Source: a virus
DNA: 64,000 bases
Direction: 5' to 3' (one strand)
Virus record (IMG/VR): IMGVR_UViG_3300032282_005937
Location: 1-64,000 of that record
Under the pieces are notes generated by a model. It was not told the DNA's origin and searched no databases. It saw nothing but the letters and a program-made list of their open reading frames with translations. This document shows positions 1 through 7,876 of the stretch, in pieces (positions within the stretch are counted from its first letter, which is position 1; each line of letters opens with the position of its first letter). The position numbers and the translations under genes were made by a program.

Positions 1-1
1 C

Positions 2-532
2 GAAAATCCTAAAACGATTGAGTCTTATGGTGGTAGAGGAAATAACTTTGGAATGGGTTGTCTTCTTGCTAGAAAGTTAATTTCTAAAGGAGTTAGCTGT
101 GTACAAATCGACCTGGGTGGATGGGATAATCATAGCAATATCTTTAGTACTATTAGGAATGGGAATGGGAATCGTCTTGATATGGGCATGGGATATTTGG
201 TCAATGACTTGGTAGATATGGGTATGTGGAAAGACACTGTAGTTATGTGGATGGGCGAGTTTGGTCGTACACCTAAGATTAATCAGAATGGTGGGCGTGA
301 CCATTGGGCTAGGTGTTGGTCTGTAGTTCTTGGGGGTGGTACTATCAAAGGTGGACAGGTTTATGGATCTACAACCTCTGATGGTATGGACATTAAAGAC
401 AAGCCTTGCAGTATTTCAGATGTTTATGCTACAGTTTACAAAGCTTTGGGTTTAGACCCAATGTTCCAAATTAGAGATAATTTAGGGCGACCAATACCTA
501 TATCAGAAGGAAAGGCTTTAGACATATTTTGA
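2..532 (+). CDS. DUF1501 family protein, C-terminal part (5' cut by window edge)
   Basis: The frame is open to the left edge, so only the last 176 residues are visible. They carry the DUF1501 signatures: a GGWDNHSN segment, then GEFGRTPKIN followed by GGRDHW, and a closing LGRPI segment. DUF1501 proteins are related to the sulfatase/alkaline phosphatase superfamily and are very abundant in Planctomycetes, usually as exported proteins; their substrate is not known. The Asp/His pairs in these motifs are the expected metal ligands (inference from the superfamily). The GC content is visibly higher than in the following genes, as in the small secreted gene and the virion genes of this window. In a phage it could be a host-derived gene or a virion-linked hydrolase. 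The N-terminus and any signal peptide lie outside the window. Confidence 0.85.
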   Translation, partial: ENPKTIESYGGRGNNFGMGCLLARKLISKGVSCVQIDLGGWDNHSNIFSTIRNGNGNRLDMGMGYLVNDLVDMGMWKDTVVMWMGEFGRTPKINQNGGRDHWARCWSVVLGGGTIKGGQVYGSTTSDGMDIKDKPCSISDVYATVYKALGLDPMFQIRDNLGRPIPISEGKALDIF

Positions 533-1464
533 TTAATTATTCTTTATGCTTATTTGGTGAATTTGAAAATTCTGTTGAAGAGTCCACAAATAGTTTGCGT
601 AGATATTCAACAGGATTACTTGAGTATTTTTTAAAATTAAATCATGTTGACTTAAAAGTTGTTCAATTTGATTGGAAAACAGAGCGTAATCAAGAAAAAA
701 CTTTTGAAAAAATTCCAAAATGTGATTTTTTATTAACAGCTTTATATGCATTAAATGTTTTAAATAACCCTCATTTAGCAAAAGAAAAGGTTAATTATAA
801 AACTTCAACTTTTTTAGAAAATAAAAGTTCGTGGGATTATTCATTTGGAAATCTAAAAGAAAGTTCTCCAGAATGCTATATTCCTTACCCTTGTTCAAAA
901 AGATTGTTTAAATACAAAGAAAAAATTCCAAAAACAATTCTTTTAGACGATCACAATCCAGAAATAGGTTTTGGAAAAGATATATCTGTACAAATAATGA
1001 ATTGGTTAGAAGAATTTGTAGATAATGGATATAAAATTTATCAACTTACAAAACAAGGAGATCTGCCACATTCAAAATATATAGAGCCAATATTTAAATG
1101 CAATTATCAAGAATATATGGAAAAAACATCTGAAATTGAATCATTTATAATGACTCACCCAGGAGCTTATGAGAATTCTGTAATTGATATGGTTGCAAGA
1201 GGAACGAGAGTATTAGTTCCTATAGATCAAGGAACATTTAAAAGATATGACAAGACAGAGGGGTTTGTTCCAATAGAAATAATTAAAGATTTTGAATTAG
1301 GGACATTTAAAAATAAAGAGCAATTGATAAATTTAATAAAGAAACCGATAGATAATTCTAATATTCAAAACCATATATCTATGATGACAGATATGGAAGA
1401 AGCTGTTTTGACAATAGACAGAGTTTTTCAAGATATAATAACAAACAACAACAAAACATCTTGA
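529..1464 (+). CDS. glycosyltransferase-like protein (GT-B type)
   Basis: A 311-residue protein starting at a TTG that overlaps the preceding stop; no ATG lies near the N-terminus. The C-terminal third has the pattern of a GT-B nucleotide-sugar binding half: a THPGAYENSVIDMVARGTRV stretch (small residues and Glu followed by a hydrophobic helix), then a strand and a region resembling the end of group 4 glycosyltransferases. The N-terminal half is not recognisable. It opens a series of glycan-related genes along the window. The assignment is by fold-level resemblance only; donor and acceptor cannot be inferred. AT-rich codon use contrasts with the upstream DUF1501 gene. Confidence 0.55.
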   Translation: MINYSLCLFGEFENSVEESTNSLRRYSTGLLEYFLKLNHVDLKVVQFDWKTERNQEKTFEKIPKCDFLLTALYALNVLNNPHLAKEKVNYKTSTFLENKSSWDYSFGNLKESSPECYIPYPCSKRLFKYKEKIPKTILLDDHNPEIGFGKDISVQIMNWLEEFVDNGYKIYQLTKQGDLPHSKYIEPIFKCNYQEYMEKTSEIESFIMTHPGAYENSVIDMVARGTRVLVPIDQGTFKRYDKTEGFVPIEIIKDFELGTFKNKEQLINLIKKPIDNSNIQNHISMMTDMEEAVLTIDRVFQDIITNNNKTS

Positions 1465-1494
1465 TTATAAAATTTTTTTTGATAACCTAAATTT

Positions 1495-1535
1495 TTAACA
1501 GGAAGAACGAATAGTATACCAATGGCATGTTGCCA
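1495..1535 (+). promoter_or_regulatory. promoter-like block and leader hairpin of the small secreted gene
   Basis: TTAACA at 1495-1500 is followed by ACGAATAGTA at 1507-1516 and TATACC at 1515-1520. The ten-base block ACGAATAGTA recurs at 6958-6967 inside a convincing sigma70-type promoter with almost the same distance from its -35 box. A perfect 5-bp hairpin, TGGCA/TGCCA at 1523-1535, follows. The spacing between -35 and -10 is short here (14), so the promoter call is tentative. Confidence 0.35.
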
Positions 1536-1568
1536 GAGGTTTCTGTTCTAACTCATAGGAGGTGTGTT

Positions 1569-1811
1569 ATGTTTAGTTTTGTTTTGGGTATCGCTTGTGC
1601 TGCTAGTGTTGAGTCCATTGACATCATTAAGATTCGTGGTGGATCTTCTTGCTCAAATGGATCGTGTTCTGGTTCTGTTTTTTCAGAAGCAACTAAATCT
1701 TCTAAGGTTGAAGTTGTTAAAAAACAGGAAGTTGCAACTAAATCTTGCAATCAGAATACAGCTTGTGCCAAGAAATCAAAATTTAAGATTTTTAAAAAGG
1801 CATGTCGTTAA
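1569..1811 (+). CDS. small secreted Cys-rich protein
   Basis: 80 residues. The start at 1569 is chosen because an AGGAGG box (1557-1562) sits directly upstream; an in-frame start at 1527 has no such site. The N-terminus MFSFVLGIACAASVES looks like a short signal peptide. The remainder has Cys-x-x-x-x-Cys (CSNGSC) and a second Cys pair (SCNQNTAC) and ends strongly basic (KKSKFKIFKKACR). It stands alone: its own leader, strong ribosome binding site and terminator suggest high expression as a single-gene unit. GC content is higher than in its neighbours. Function unknown; possible roles include a secreted or periplasmic effector or a superinfection-exclusion factor, none supported directly. Confidence 0.7.
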   Translation: MFSFVLGIACAASVESIDIIKIRGGSSCSNGSCSGSVFSEATKSSKVEVVKKQEVATKSCNQNTACAKKSKFKIFKKACR

Positions 1812-1821
1812 AAATAAATGT

Positions 1822-1847
1822 AAAAGGGGGGCTTTTGCCCCCTTTTT
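1822..1847 (+). terminator. intrinsic terminator after the small secreted gene
   Basis: AAAAGGGGG (1822-1830) pairs with CCCCCTTTT (1838-1846) around a 7-base loop, giving a 9-bp stem closed by a T run. It lies 11 bases after the stop codon. Confidence 0.9.
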
Positions 1848-1869
1848 ATATTGAAATGGATAGTAAAAA

Positions 1870-2208
1870 ATGAACAAAGAATTAACAAATAGTTGGCAAG
1901 GTGGTAATAAAACAGAAATAGATTTAAGCAGATTAAATATTGATGGTTATAAAATAGATTACAACAGTGCAACTTTTTTAGGCAAGCGATATGAAAAAGT
2001 TTTTAAACCACTAACAGGACTTTCTTTATATAATATCCTTACAAATGAAGAAGTCTTAAAATCATCAGAGATTTTAAAAGCACATATTAAAAGAATTAAA
2101 GAAAATAACTCAAGTTTAAAAGATTTTGAAATTTGTGATCTTGAAAATTTTCAAAGAATGTTAGAAACTTATGGAAATAATGGATTTTGCTTATATTCTT
2201 GGTACTAA
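1870..2208 (+). CDS. hypothetical protein
   Basis: 112 residues beginning MNKELTNSWQGG, with mixed polar and Lys/Glu-rich helices (residues 55-95). No family recognised, no signal peptide or membrane segment. It is the first gene of a tightly packed run (1870-4635) in which each start lies on or beside the previous stop. Confidence 0.65.
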   Translation: MNKELTNSWQGGNKTEIDLSRLNIDGYKIDYNSATFLGKRYEKVFKPLTGLSLYNILTNEEVLKSSEILKAHIKRIKENNSSLKDFEICDLENFQRMLETYGNNGFCLYSWY

Positions 2209-2209
2209 T

Positions 2210-2440
2210 ATGTATTACGCATATATTCAATATGTAAATAACAACATGGAAGTTTGTAAAAAACCTATTGGAAAAATAGAAAACTCTGAAGATATAGCTA
2301 CAAAAGTTATTCAAGACATATATATGTTAGAGTATATGTATATGCCAATGGCAGTTTTAATAGTTGAAGAGGATGGAAAAATAATATTAAAGTATTCAAT
2401 AGAAAAAATTAATGAAAAATTCTTTCTTGTTTCGAGGTAA
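2210..2440 (+). CDS. hypothetical protein
   Basis: 76 residues. The start at 2210 is preferred because its ATG follows the upstream stop by one base (TAATATG). An in-frame ATG at 2171 would overlap the previous gene by 38 bases. The sequence is Tyr-rich (MYYAYIQYV near the start; YMLEYMYMPMAVLIVEEDGK later) and looks like a small alpha/beta domain. No family recognised. Confidence 0.6.
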   Translation: MYYAYIQYVNNNMEVCKKPIGKIENSEDIATKVIQDIYMLEYMYMPMAVLIVEEDGKIILKYSIEKINEKFFLVSR

Positions 2441-2442
2441 AA

Positions 2443-3030
2443 ATGAACATTGATTCCTTAATAGAAAGATTAAACAAAAAAATAAAAAATAACATCACAT
2501 TTAGAAAAAAAGATGAAAAAATATTATTGATTTATTATAAAAACGAATCATATAAAAGATTTTTAACAAATCAAATTTTACATTTTTGCAATGAAAATAA
2601 ATTAGAAATATTTGATGTATCTCCATACAAATGCGACATTGTTAATTCATGTCACTTATATAAAGAGAGTGATTTTTACTTAAATATGTTTTATGAAATA
2701 AAGATAAGCAAAAAAGCAGAGTATAATAATATTGTTGTTTTTAAGGATATTGATTCTTTTATTTCTGATGATAAAACAATTGGGTTAGTAGAATACATAA
2801 ATGATTTTAAAAAATCTATTAACAACAATACAAAATTTATAATTGTTATGACTAATAAACGGCAAACAATGAAGCCGTTTTGTAAAAGCGATCCAAGTTT
2901 TTTGGGTATTGATTTTTATGGTTGTTTAACAGAAGCAGCATTTTTTGATGTTTCTAAAAAAACTCCAGAAGAATCTTTAAAAGAATTAACTCAAGATGAA
3001 AATAAATTAGGAGAAATAAATGAGGATTGA
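2443..3030 (+). CDS. hypothetical protein
   Basis: 195 residues, Lys/Asn-rich. Hydrophobic strands such as NNIVVFKDIDSFI (about residue 96) and KFIIVMTNKR (about 128) suggest an alpha/beta fold. The first of these ends like a Walker B strand but no P-loop is present, so I do not call it an ATPase. It overlaps the next gene by 11 bases. Confidence 0.6.
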   Translation: MNIDSLIERLNKKIKNNITFRKKDEKILLIYYKNESYKRFLTNQILHFCNENKLEIFDVSPYKCDIVNSCHLYKESDFYLNMFYEIKISKKAEYNNIVVFKDIDSFISDDKTIGLVEYINDFKKSINNNTKFIIVMTNKRQTMKPFCKSDPSFLGIDFYGCLTEAAFFDVSKKTPEESLKELTQDENKLGEINED

Positions 3031-3421
3031 TGTTTTGTCAAGAATGAGTTTTAAATCTGGAACATTAATATTAATTCAAATTGAAGACTTGAAAAGGTTA
3101 ATAGATAAAAAAATTAACAAAAAGATAGATGAATATGAAATAATATGTGATGTAGTTGAAAATGGTGGTGAAATGGTTGGTATGGACCCATATGAAAATG
3201 TATCAATAGGAAAAATGTATACACTTGATGAAGACGGTGGAAATTCTACAATTTTAAGAGTTGGGCCAGTTATAAACAAATCAAGAAGACTTTTAAACAC
3301 TGGTGAAAAAACAGCACAAGAATACTGCATATACAAAAAAAACAAAGAAAACATAGACATGAGTGAAATAGGAGATTTTTTTATGAAAGAATTAGAGAAC
3401 TATAAAAGGGAGATGCTTTAA
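3020..3421 (+). CDS. hypothetical protein
   Basis: 133 residues. A GGEMVGMDPYENVSIGKMYT segment in the middle looks like a small beta domain; the ends are charged helices. No family recognised. The start overlaps the end of the previous gene, which suggests translational coupling. Confidence 0.6.
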   Translation: MRIDVLSRMSFKSGTLILIQIEDLKRLIDKKINKKIDEYEIICDVVENGGEMVGMDPYENVSIGKMYTLDEDGGNSTILRVGPVINKSRRLLNTGEKTAQEYCIYKKNKENIDMSEIGDFFMKELENYKREML

Positions 3422-3422
3422 G

Positions 3423-4046
3423 GTGAAAACTGATAAAATAACAACTAGAATTGAAAATGGTAATAGTTTAGCAGATAAAGTTGCTAAATATTTAAACTTT
3501 AGGTTTAAGTATGAGTTTGAAAAAGCTTCTATTGAAGAAGATAAAAAACTAATGATTGATTACAAGTGCAAAAAAACTAATAAAACTGCACAAATGAAGT
3601 GCCGTGAAAATAAATCAGACATTATTTATGAAGCAAAAAGGTTTTATTCTACTGATGGTTCATCTTATGAAGAAGCAAATGGTAGAGATGTTCGAACTGA
3701 AGCAACATTGTATGTATGTTTATCCGCAGATAAGCGTAAAATTATAGTTGCAGAAACAGAAGCAATTAAAAAAATAGTTCAAAAAGAAATGCAAAAATTA
3801 GAAATAACACTTGATCAAGTGAAAAAATACGAAGAAGAATGTCAGCATAATAGAAATAAAACAAAAAAACTTTTATCAAATAAATCTAGAATTGAAGTAT
3901 GGTTTAAAGTTGACGAGGGAGTAGATTCAAGACATTATAGTAAATTGCTTGTTTTTATACCTTACTCTGCTATATTTGAATCTGTAGTAATTGATTTAAA
4001 GAGTGATGAAAATATTGAAGACGAAAGGACTTGGAAAAATGGATGA
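3423..4046 (+). CDS. hypothetical protein, possible PD-(D/E)XK-like fold
   Basis: 207 residues from a GTG start one base after the previous stop. Residues 44-60 read as a strand ending in Asp46, a turn, then Gln57-Met-Lys59. This spacing resembles the D...(E/Q)xK core of PD-(D/E)XK nucleases. A long Lys/Glu helix (about 117-150) follows. The motif is short and no catalytic His is obvious, so the nuclease reading is only a suggestion. It overlaps the oxygenase-like gene by 8 bases. Confidence 0.55.
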   Translation: MKTDKITTRIENGNSLADKVAKYLNFRFKYEFEKASIEEDKKLMIDYKCKKTNKTAQMKCRENKSDIIYEAKRFYSTDGSSYEEANGRDVRTEATLYVCLSADKRKIIVAETEAIKKIVQKEMQKLEITLDQVKKYEEECQHNRNKTKKLLSNKSRIEVWFKVDEGVDSRHYSKLLVFIPYSAIFESVVIDLKSDENIEDERTWKNG

Positions 4047-4635
4047 TCAAATTATTTTTAATCGTAGAACACCTAGTTTGCTTGTTGTTGATAACTTCTA
4101 TAAAGATCCAGATTGGATAGTTGAAAAAACAAAAGACTTTGATTTTAAAGAAGAAAACAAGTTCTATAAAGGAAAAAGAACAACAGGGTGCTTGTTTCCT
4201 TACATAAAAGAAGAATTTGAAAAGTTATTGCAAGCAGAGATAGTAGATTGGTTAAATCAACCAATGAATGGTGTTTTTCAAATAACATCTGGAAATGACC
4301 CATTAGTATGGCATAGTGATTCACAAGACTATGCAGCAGCAGTATATTTAACTAAAGATGGCCCAACAAATGCTGGAACATCATTTTGGAAAGATAAAAA
4401 GTATGGATGCAGAAGACCACCAAGTCATCCATTGGAAAATAGAGAAGATATACATGAATCAGACATATACACACAGCATAGCTTATTAAACGAAGACAGT
4501 TGGGAGTTGGTAGATAGAGTTGGATCTGTATATAACAGACTGGTTCTTTGGGATGGAAAAATGATTCACTCAGCTACAATGTACGGTGAGTTTTCTAGGT
4601 TAGTTCAACTATTCTTTTTTAATGTGAAAAAATAA
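4039..4635 (+). CDS. 2-oxoglutarate/Fe(II) oxygenase-like protein (DUF6445-type)
   Basis: 198 residues. The start at 4039 follows an AAAGGAC box; an upstream in-frame ATG at 4003 lies deeper in the previous gene. The double-stranded beta-helix signature is visible: His92-x-Asp94 (VWHSD), a distal His177 (KMIHSA) and Arg187 that would bind 2-oxoglutarate. The layout (LLVVDNFYKDPD near the start, NAGTSFW in the middle, RLVQLFFFN at the end) matches the DUF6445 group of small oxygenase-like proteins. The likely role is hydroxylation of a small molecule, sugar or amino-acid side chain. It sits directly before the glycosyltransferase-methyltransferase fusion, so a part in glycan tailoring is plausible. 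Substrate unknown. Confidence 0.75.
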   Translation: MDDQIIFNRRTPSLLVVDNFYKDPDWIVEKTKDFDFKEENKFYKGKRTTGCLFPYIKEEFEKLLQAEIVDWLNQPMNGVFQITSGNDPLVWHSDSQDYAAAVYLTKDGPTNAGTSFWKDKKYGCRRPPSHPLENREDIHESDIYTQHSLLNEDSWELVDRVGSVYNRLVLWDGKMIHSATMYGEFSRLVQLFFFNVKK

Positions 4636-5886
4636 ATGCCATACTTTTCTATAGTTACGCCAACGCACAATACCCAGTTCCTTGCTAGACTTTCTCGCTC
4701 TATAGCAAGGCAAACATTTAAAGATTTTGAATGGGTAATTGTTCCTAATGGGAACGCCAATATTGATGTTGAATCTTTGGCTTTTAAACCAAGAATTTTA
4801 CAATCAAAAAACCCTGACTCAAAATTAATTGGACTATTCAAAAAAGAAGGGTGCATAGGATCAAATGGCGTTGTAGTAGTTGAGGTTGACCATGATGATG
4901 AGCTAACGGAAGATTGTTTACAAGAATTATACAACACATTTAATTCAGATCAAACAATTGATTTTGCATATTCAAATTGTGCAGAAATAGACCCTGATGG
5001 AAAGCCCTTTGTTTACTCTGATTATTATGGTTGGAGAAATAGACCGTTTAAATATCATGGTAAAGATCTTTTAGAACTAATATCATTTGATTCAACTCCA
5101 GCATCATTCTCTAAAATTTGGTTTGCCCCAAATCATGTTCGTGCTTGGAAAAAATCGTTTTATGAAAAGATTGGTGGTCATGATGAAACAATGGAAGTTT
5201 TAGATGATCATGATATACTTTGCAAAACATACATACAAGGAAATGTTAAACATATAGATAAGTGCTTGTATATTTACTATAAGCATAAGAACAATACCTG
5301 TTACGGTGAAAAAAATGCTTTCATTCAAGAAGAAACATTAAACATTCATGATAGGTATATCTACGCATTAGCTGAGAAATGGTGTGATCTTAATGGTTTG
5401 CTTAAGATAGACCTTTGTGGGGGTTTTAATCCTCCAAAGGGGTACAAGTCAGTAGATATGCAGAACGCAGAAATTATACATGATTTAAACGATCCTTGGC
5501 CTTTTAAAGATGGCGAAGTTGGATTAATAAGAGCACATGATGCACTTGAGCATTTAAAAGACCCAATCCATGTGATGAAAGAGGCTTATAGATGCCTATG
5601 CCCAATGGGTTGGTTTTTAACTCAGACTCCATCCACAGATGGCAGAGGTGCTTTTCAAGATCCAACACATATAGCATTTTGGAATAGCAACAGCTTTTGG
5701 TATTACACAAAAAGAGATCAGGCTAAATACATTGGAACACCAGTAAGATTTCAAGCAAATAGAATTAAAAACTTTTATCCAAGCGAATGGCATAAGACAC
5801 ACAATATTCTTTATGTGAAAGCCGATCTGTTAAAAGTTCCAGATGAAACATTAAAAATGAGAGTTCCTGGAGAAGTTTCAATATGA
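4636..5886 (+). CDS. GT2 glycosyltransferase fused to class I SAM methyltransferase
   Basis: 416 residues, two domains. Residues 1-245 form a GT2 glycosyltransferase: SIVTPTHN at the start, an acidic DHDD (85-88) at the DXD position, and the LDDHD segment near 189-193. Residues about 255-400 form a methyltransferase of the Methyltransf_11 type: KIDLCGGFNPPKGY as the SAM-binding glycine loop, DLNDPWPF, then RAHDALEHLKDP and a CPMGW turn. The fusion couples sugar transfer to methylation, perhaps capping a chain with a methylated sugar. It starts right after the oxygenase-like gene's stop and overlaps the next gene by 4 bases. Confidence 0.85.
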   Translation: MPYFSIVTPTHNTQFLARLSRSIARQTFKDFEWVIVPNGNANIDVESLAFKPRILQSKNPDSKLIGLFKKEGCIGSNGVVVVEVDHDDELTEDCLQELYNTFNSDQTIDFAYSNCAEIDPDGKPFVYSDYYGWRNRPFKYHGKDLLELISFDSTPASFSKIWFAPNHVRAWKKSFYEKIGGHDETMEVLDDHDILCKTYIQGNVKHIDKCLYIYYKHKNNTCYGEKNAFIQEETLNIHDRYIYALAEKWCDLNGLLKIDLCGGFNPPKGYKSVDMQNAEIIHDLNDPWPFKDGEVGLIRAHDALEHLKDPIHVMKEAYRCLCPMGWFLTQTPSTDGRGAFQDPTHIAFWNSNSFWYYTKRDQAKYIGTPVRFQANRIKNFYPSEWHKTHNILYVKADLLKVPDETLKMRVPGEVSI

Positions 5887-6248
5887 TACACAACGCTTTT
5901 ATTAGCAGCGGAGAATTAATTGACAAAATAACAATTTTAAAAATAAAATGTTCAGTAATAAACAATGAAAATAATATTAATCAACTAGAAAGTCTTTTAA
6001 TAGTTTATAATCAAATGCCAGAAAATTTAAGAATTAAAATTATTGAATTTGAAGAAGAACTATTTTATATAAATAAAGTAATATGGAAATATGAAAATAT
6101 AGTAAGATCAAAAGTTAATGATGAAGAAATTTTAAAAGCTGCAAAATCTATATTTGAATATAATGACAAAAGAAACAATTTAAAAAAGTTGATAGATCAA
6201 GAAACAGCCAGTGGATTTTTTGATGAAAAAAAGCACGAAATAAATTAA
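5883..6248 (+). CDS. DUF6165 family protein
   Basis: 121 residues starting on the last bases of the fusion gene (ATGA overlap). The N-terminal SSGELIDKITILKIK and the later FEYNDKRNNLKKLI are hallmarks of DUF6165, a small helical family found beside glycosyltransferases and polysaccharide genes. Molecular function is unknown. Placement after the glycosyltransferase fusion fits that association. Its 3' end meets the minus-strand DUF5672 gene with a 4-base convergent overlap. Confidence 0.75.
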   Translation: MIHNAFISSGELIDKITILKIKCSVINNENNINQLESLLIVYNQMPENLRIKIIEFEEELFYINKVIWKYENIVRSKVNDEEILKAAKSIFEYNDKRNNLKKLIDQETASGFFDEKKHEIN

Positions 6249-6922
6249 TTCTTCCAATATTCTTCAAGATTATCGTAAACAGTATTCCTAAAATCAAAAT
6301 GTTTTGTAATTGCATTACATGCAGCCAAATGAAATCCAAAAGATTGATCGCTTGTTTTTGACCAATATTGTTCAACAGAAAATTTGCAAGCAGTATCAAT
6401 ATCAGCATATTTAAAACCAAGATCTAGCATTTTTTTATATATTGTGCAGCACAAGAAAACATCTTCAGCATGATTACAATATAAATCACCAATAATTTCT
6501 GATGCTTTATCCATAAACGATTTTGATCTTAAAGAAAATCCACCATTGCCAACATGATTTGTGCCATTTGGAGAATGGGGCCAAGTAGCACCAATGTAAT
6601 CGTATTTTAAAAAATCATCTGTCCATTTTTCTGGCATATATATTAATCCATCATGTTGAACAATTAGTGCAAATTTTGTTTTTATATATTTTGGAAATTC
6701 TTTAATCATAAAATTATCGTATTCTCTAGCAGACGATATTTTATTTATGTTTATATAATCGACACCGTATTCTTTTAGCTTATAATGTTTTATATCTGAA
6801 AAATAAATTGCTTTATTAAAAGAAATATCGCAATGTGAAAAAGAATGAATTATTGATTTTGCAGCATTATGATAGTTTTTGCAATCAACCACACAAATTG
6901 TTATGTCGTTTAAATTATTCAA
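6245..6922 (-). CDS. DUF5672 family glycosyltransferase-like protein
   Basis: About 225 residues. It contains the DUF5672 core: FALIVQHDGLIYMPEKW, YDYIGATWPHSP and HVGNGGFSLRSK, then an acidic HAEDVFLC segment. DUF5672 proteins are predicted GT-A type glycosyltransferases. I place the start at a TTG (6920-6922) preceded by GGAG; another TTG at 6935-6937 is possible but has no visible ribosome binding site. It is the leftmost of several minus-strand genes. The role is presumably sugar addition in the phage glycan pathway; the donor is unknown. Confidence 0.8.
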   Translation of the reverse strand: MNNLNDITICVVDCKNYHNAAKSIIHSFSHCDISFNKAIYFSDIKHYKLKEYGVDYININKISSAREYDNFMIKEFPKYIKTKFALIVQHDGLIYMPEKWTDDFLKYDYIGATWPHSPNGTNHVGNGGFSLRSKSFMDKASEIIGDLYCNHAEDVFLCCTIYKKMLDLGFKYADIDTACKFSVEQYWSKTSDQSFGFHLAACNAITKHFDFRNTVYDNLEEYWKN

Positions 6923-6946
6923 AAAAGCTCCAATCAATTAAATAAT

Positions 6947-6974
6947 TTGACAGATGCACGAATAGTAATATATT
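6947..6974 (+). promoter_or_regulatory. sigma70-type promoter
   Basis: TTGACA (6947-6952), a 16-base spacer and TATATT (6969-6974) drive the + strand gene at 6999. The spacer contains ACGAATAGTA, shared with the leader at 1507. It lies in a divergent intergenic region between minus- and plus-strand genes, as expected for a host-recognised early promoter. Confidence 0.65.
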
Positions 6975-6998
6975 ACAATTTTAAAGGAGTTAATCAAG

Positions 6999-7208
6999 AT
7001 GAAAGCTATAATAAAAGATTTTGTTGGAAATTATTTTTGCAGGGAACCAGAAGTTGGATTAACAAAAGTAAAAAGTAATGCTTATATTTTTGATTGTTAT
7101 AATGAAGAACACTCAAAATTAATATTAGAAAAAACAAAAATGTTTATATCTAATGATGATTTAACCTTAGAGTTTGTAGAAATGACAGAAATAAATTTAA
7201 ATTTTTAA
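6999..7208 (+). CDS. hypothetical protein
   Basis: 69 residues with a clear AAAGGAG box at 6984-6990. Sequence is mixed alpha/beta with no recognised family. As the first gene behind a good promoter it may be expressed early. Confidence 0.65.
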   Translation: MKAIIKDFVGNYFCREPEVGLTKVKSNAYIFDCYNEEHSKLILEKTKMFISNDDLTLEFVEMTEINLNF

Positions 7209-7217
7209 AGGAAAAAA

Positions 7218-7688
7218 ATGAACATATTTGTATTAGATAAAAATCCAAAACAAGCTGCTGAATGGCATATGGATAAACACATAGTTAAAATGCCTTTGGA
7301 AACAGCACAAATTTTATGCACCATTCTTAATGGTCATGGCATTATGACACCTTATAAATCAACTCATATCAATCATCCATGCACACTTTGGGCAGGAAAA
7401 AGTATGGGCAATTTTATTTGGTTGTGCGAATTAGGAATACATCTGTGTGATGAGTATTATTACAGATATGAAAAAGAACACAAATGTAAAAAAATTATAG
7501 AGGAATGTTTGACATTTGCATGTAAAATACCAAATCTTGAAATGACAGAATTTGTTCAAGCTATGCCAGAAGAGATAAAATCAAAAAATCCAATAGAGTC
7601 ATATAAAATGTATTATATAAAATTTAAATCACATATCGCAAAATGGAAAAAAAGAGACACACCAAATTGGTACAATGTAATACTATGA
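7218..7688 (+). CDS. conserved phage protein, pyrimidine-dimer glycosylase-like annotation group
   Basis: 156 residues. The N-terminus (MNIFVLDKNPKQAAEWHMDK, then HIVKMPLETAQILC) followed by THINHPCTLWA is typical of a protein common in large phages and often labelled pyrimidine dimer DNA glycosylase. It does not resemble T4 DenV at the residue level, and the repair activity is not established for this group. Conserved His, Asp and Lys residues in the first 30 positions may form an active site. It overlaps the next gene by 4 bases (ATGA). Confidence 0.65.
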   Translation: MNIFVLDKNPKQAAEWHMDKHIVKMPLETAQILCTILNGHGIMTPYKSTHINHPCTLWAGKSMGNFIWLCELGIHLCDEYYYRYEKEHKCKKIIEECLTFACKIPNLEMTEFVQAMPEEIKSKNPIESYKMYYIKFKSHIAKWKKRDTPNWYNVIL

Positions 7689-7873
7689 AAATTAAAAAAA
7701 ATAGACAAAAAAAAGCCAGAAGAATAATGATATTGGCATCTATTAGAATGTCAAAAAGCATTGGTATAAAATTCAATAGATTTTGTATGGAAGATATACG
7801 AGATGTTTACATGGACATGTTTGGGGTAGATAGTTTAATTAGAAGATTTGATATAGCAAGTATTGTGGCTTAA
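7685..7873 (+). CDS. small basic hypothetical protein
   Basis: 62 residues starting at an ATG overlapping the previous stop. The first 15 residues are almost all Lys/Arg/Asn/Gln (KIKKNRQKKARR). The rest, ending IRDVYMDMFGVDSLIRRFDIASIV, looks helical. Possibly nucleic-acid binding; no family recognised. It converges on the minus-strand HAD gene. Confidence 0.55.
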   Translation: MKIKKNRQKKARRIMILASIRMSKSIGIKFNRFCMEDIRDVYMDMFGVDSLIRRFDIASIVA

Positions 7874-7876
7874 ACA

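Noticed and set aside
77-304. Minus-strand frame within the DUF1501 gene
   Set aside because: It is antisense to a well-supported family domain and has no ribosome binding site or protein-like composition.
7218-7688. T4 DenV (endonuclease V) itself
   Set aside because: The N-terminal catalytic Thr-containing start and DenV sequence pattern are not seen; only the general annotation group matches.
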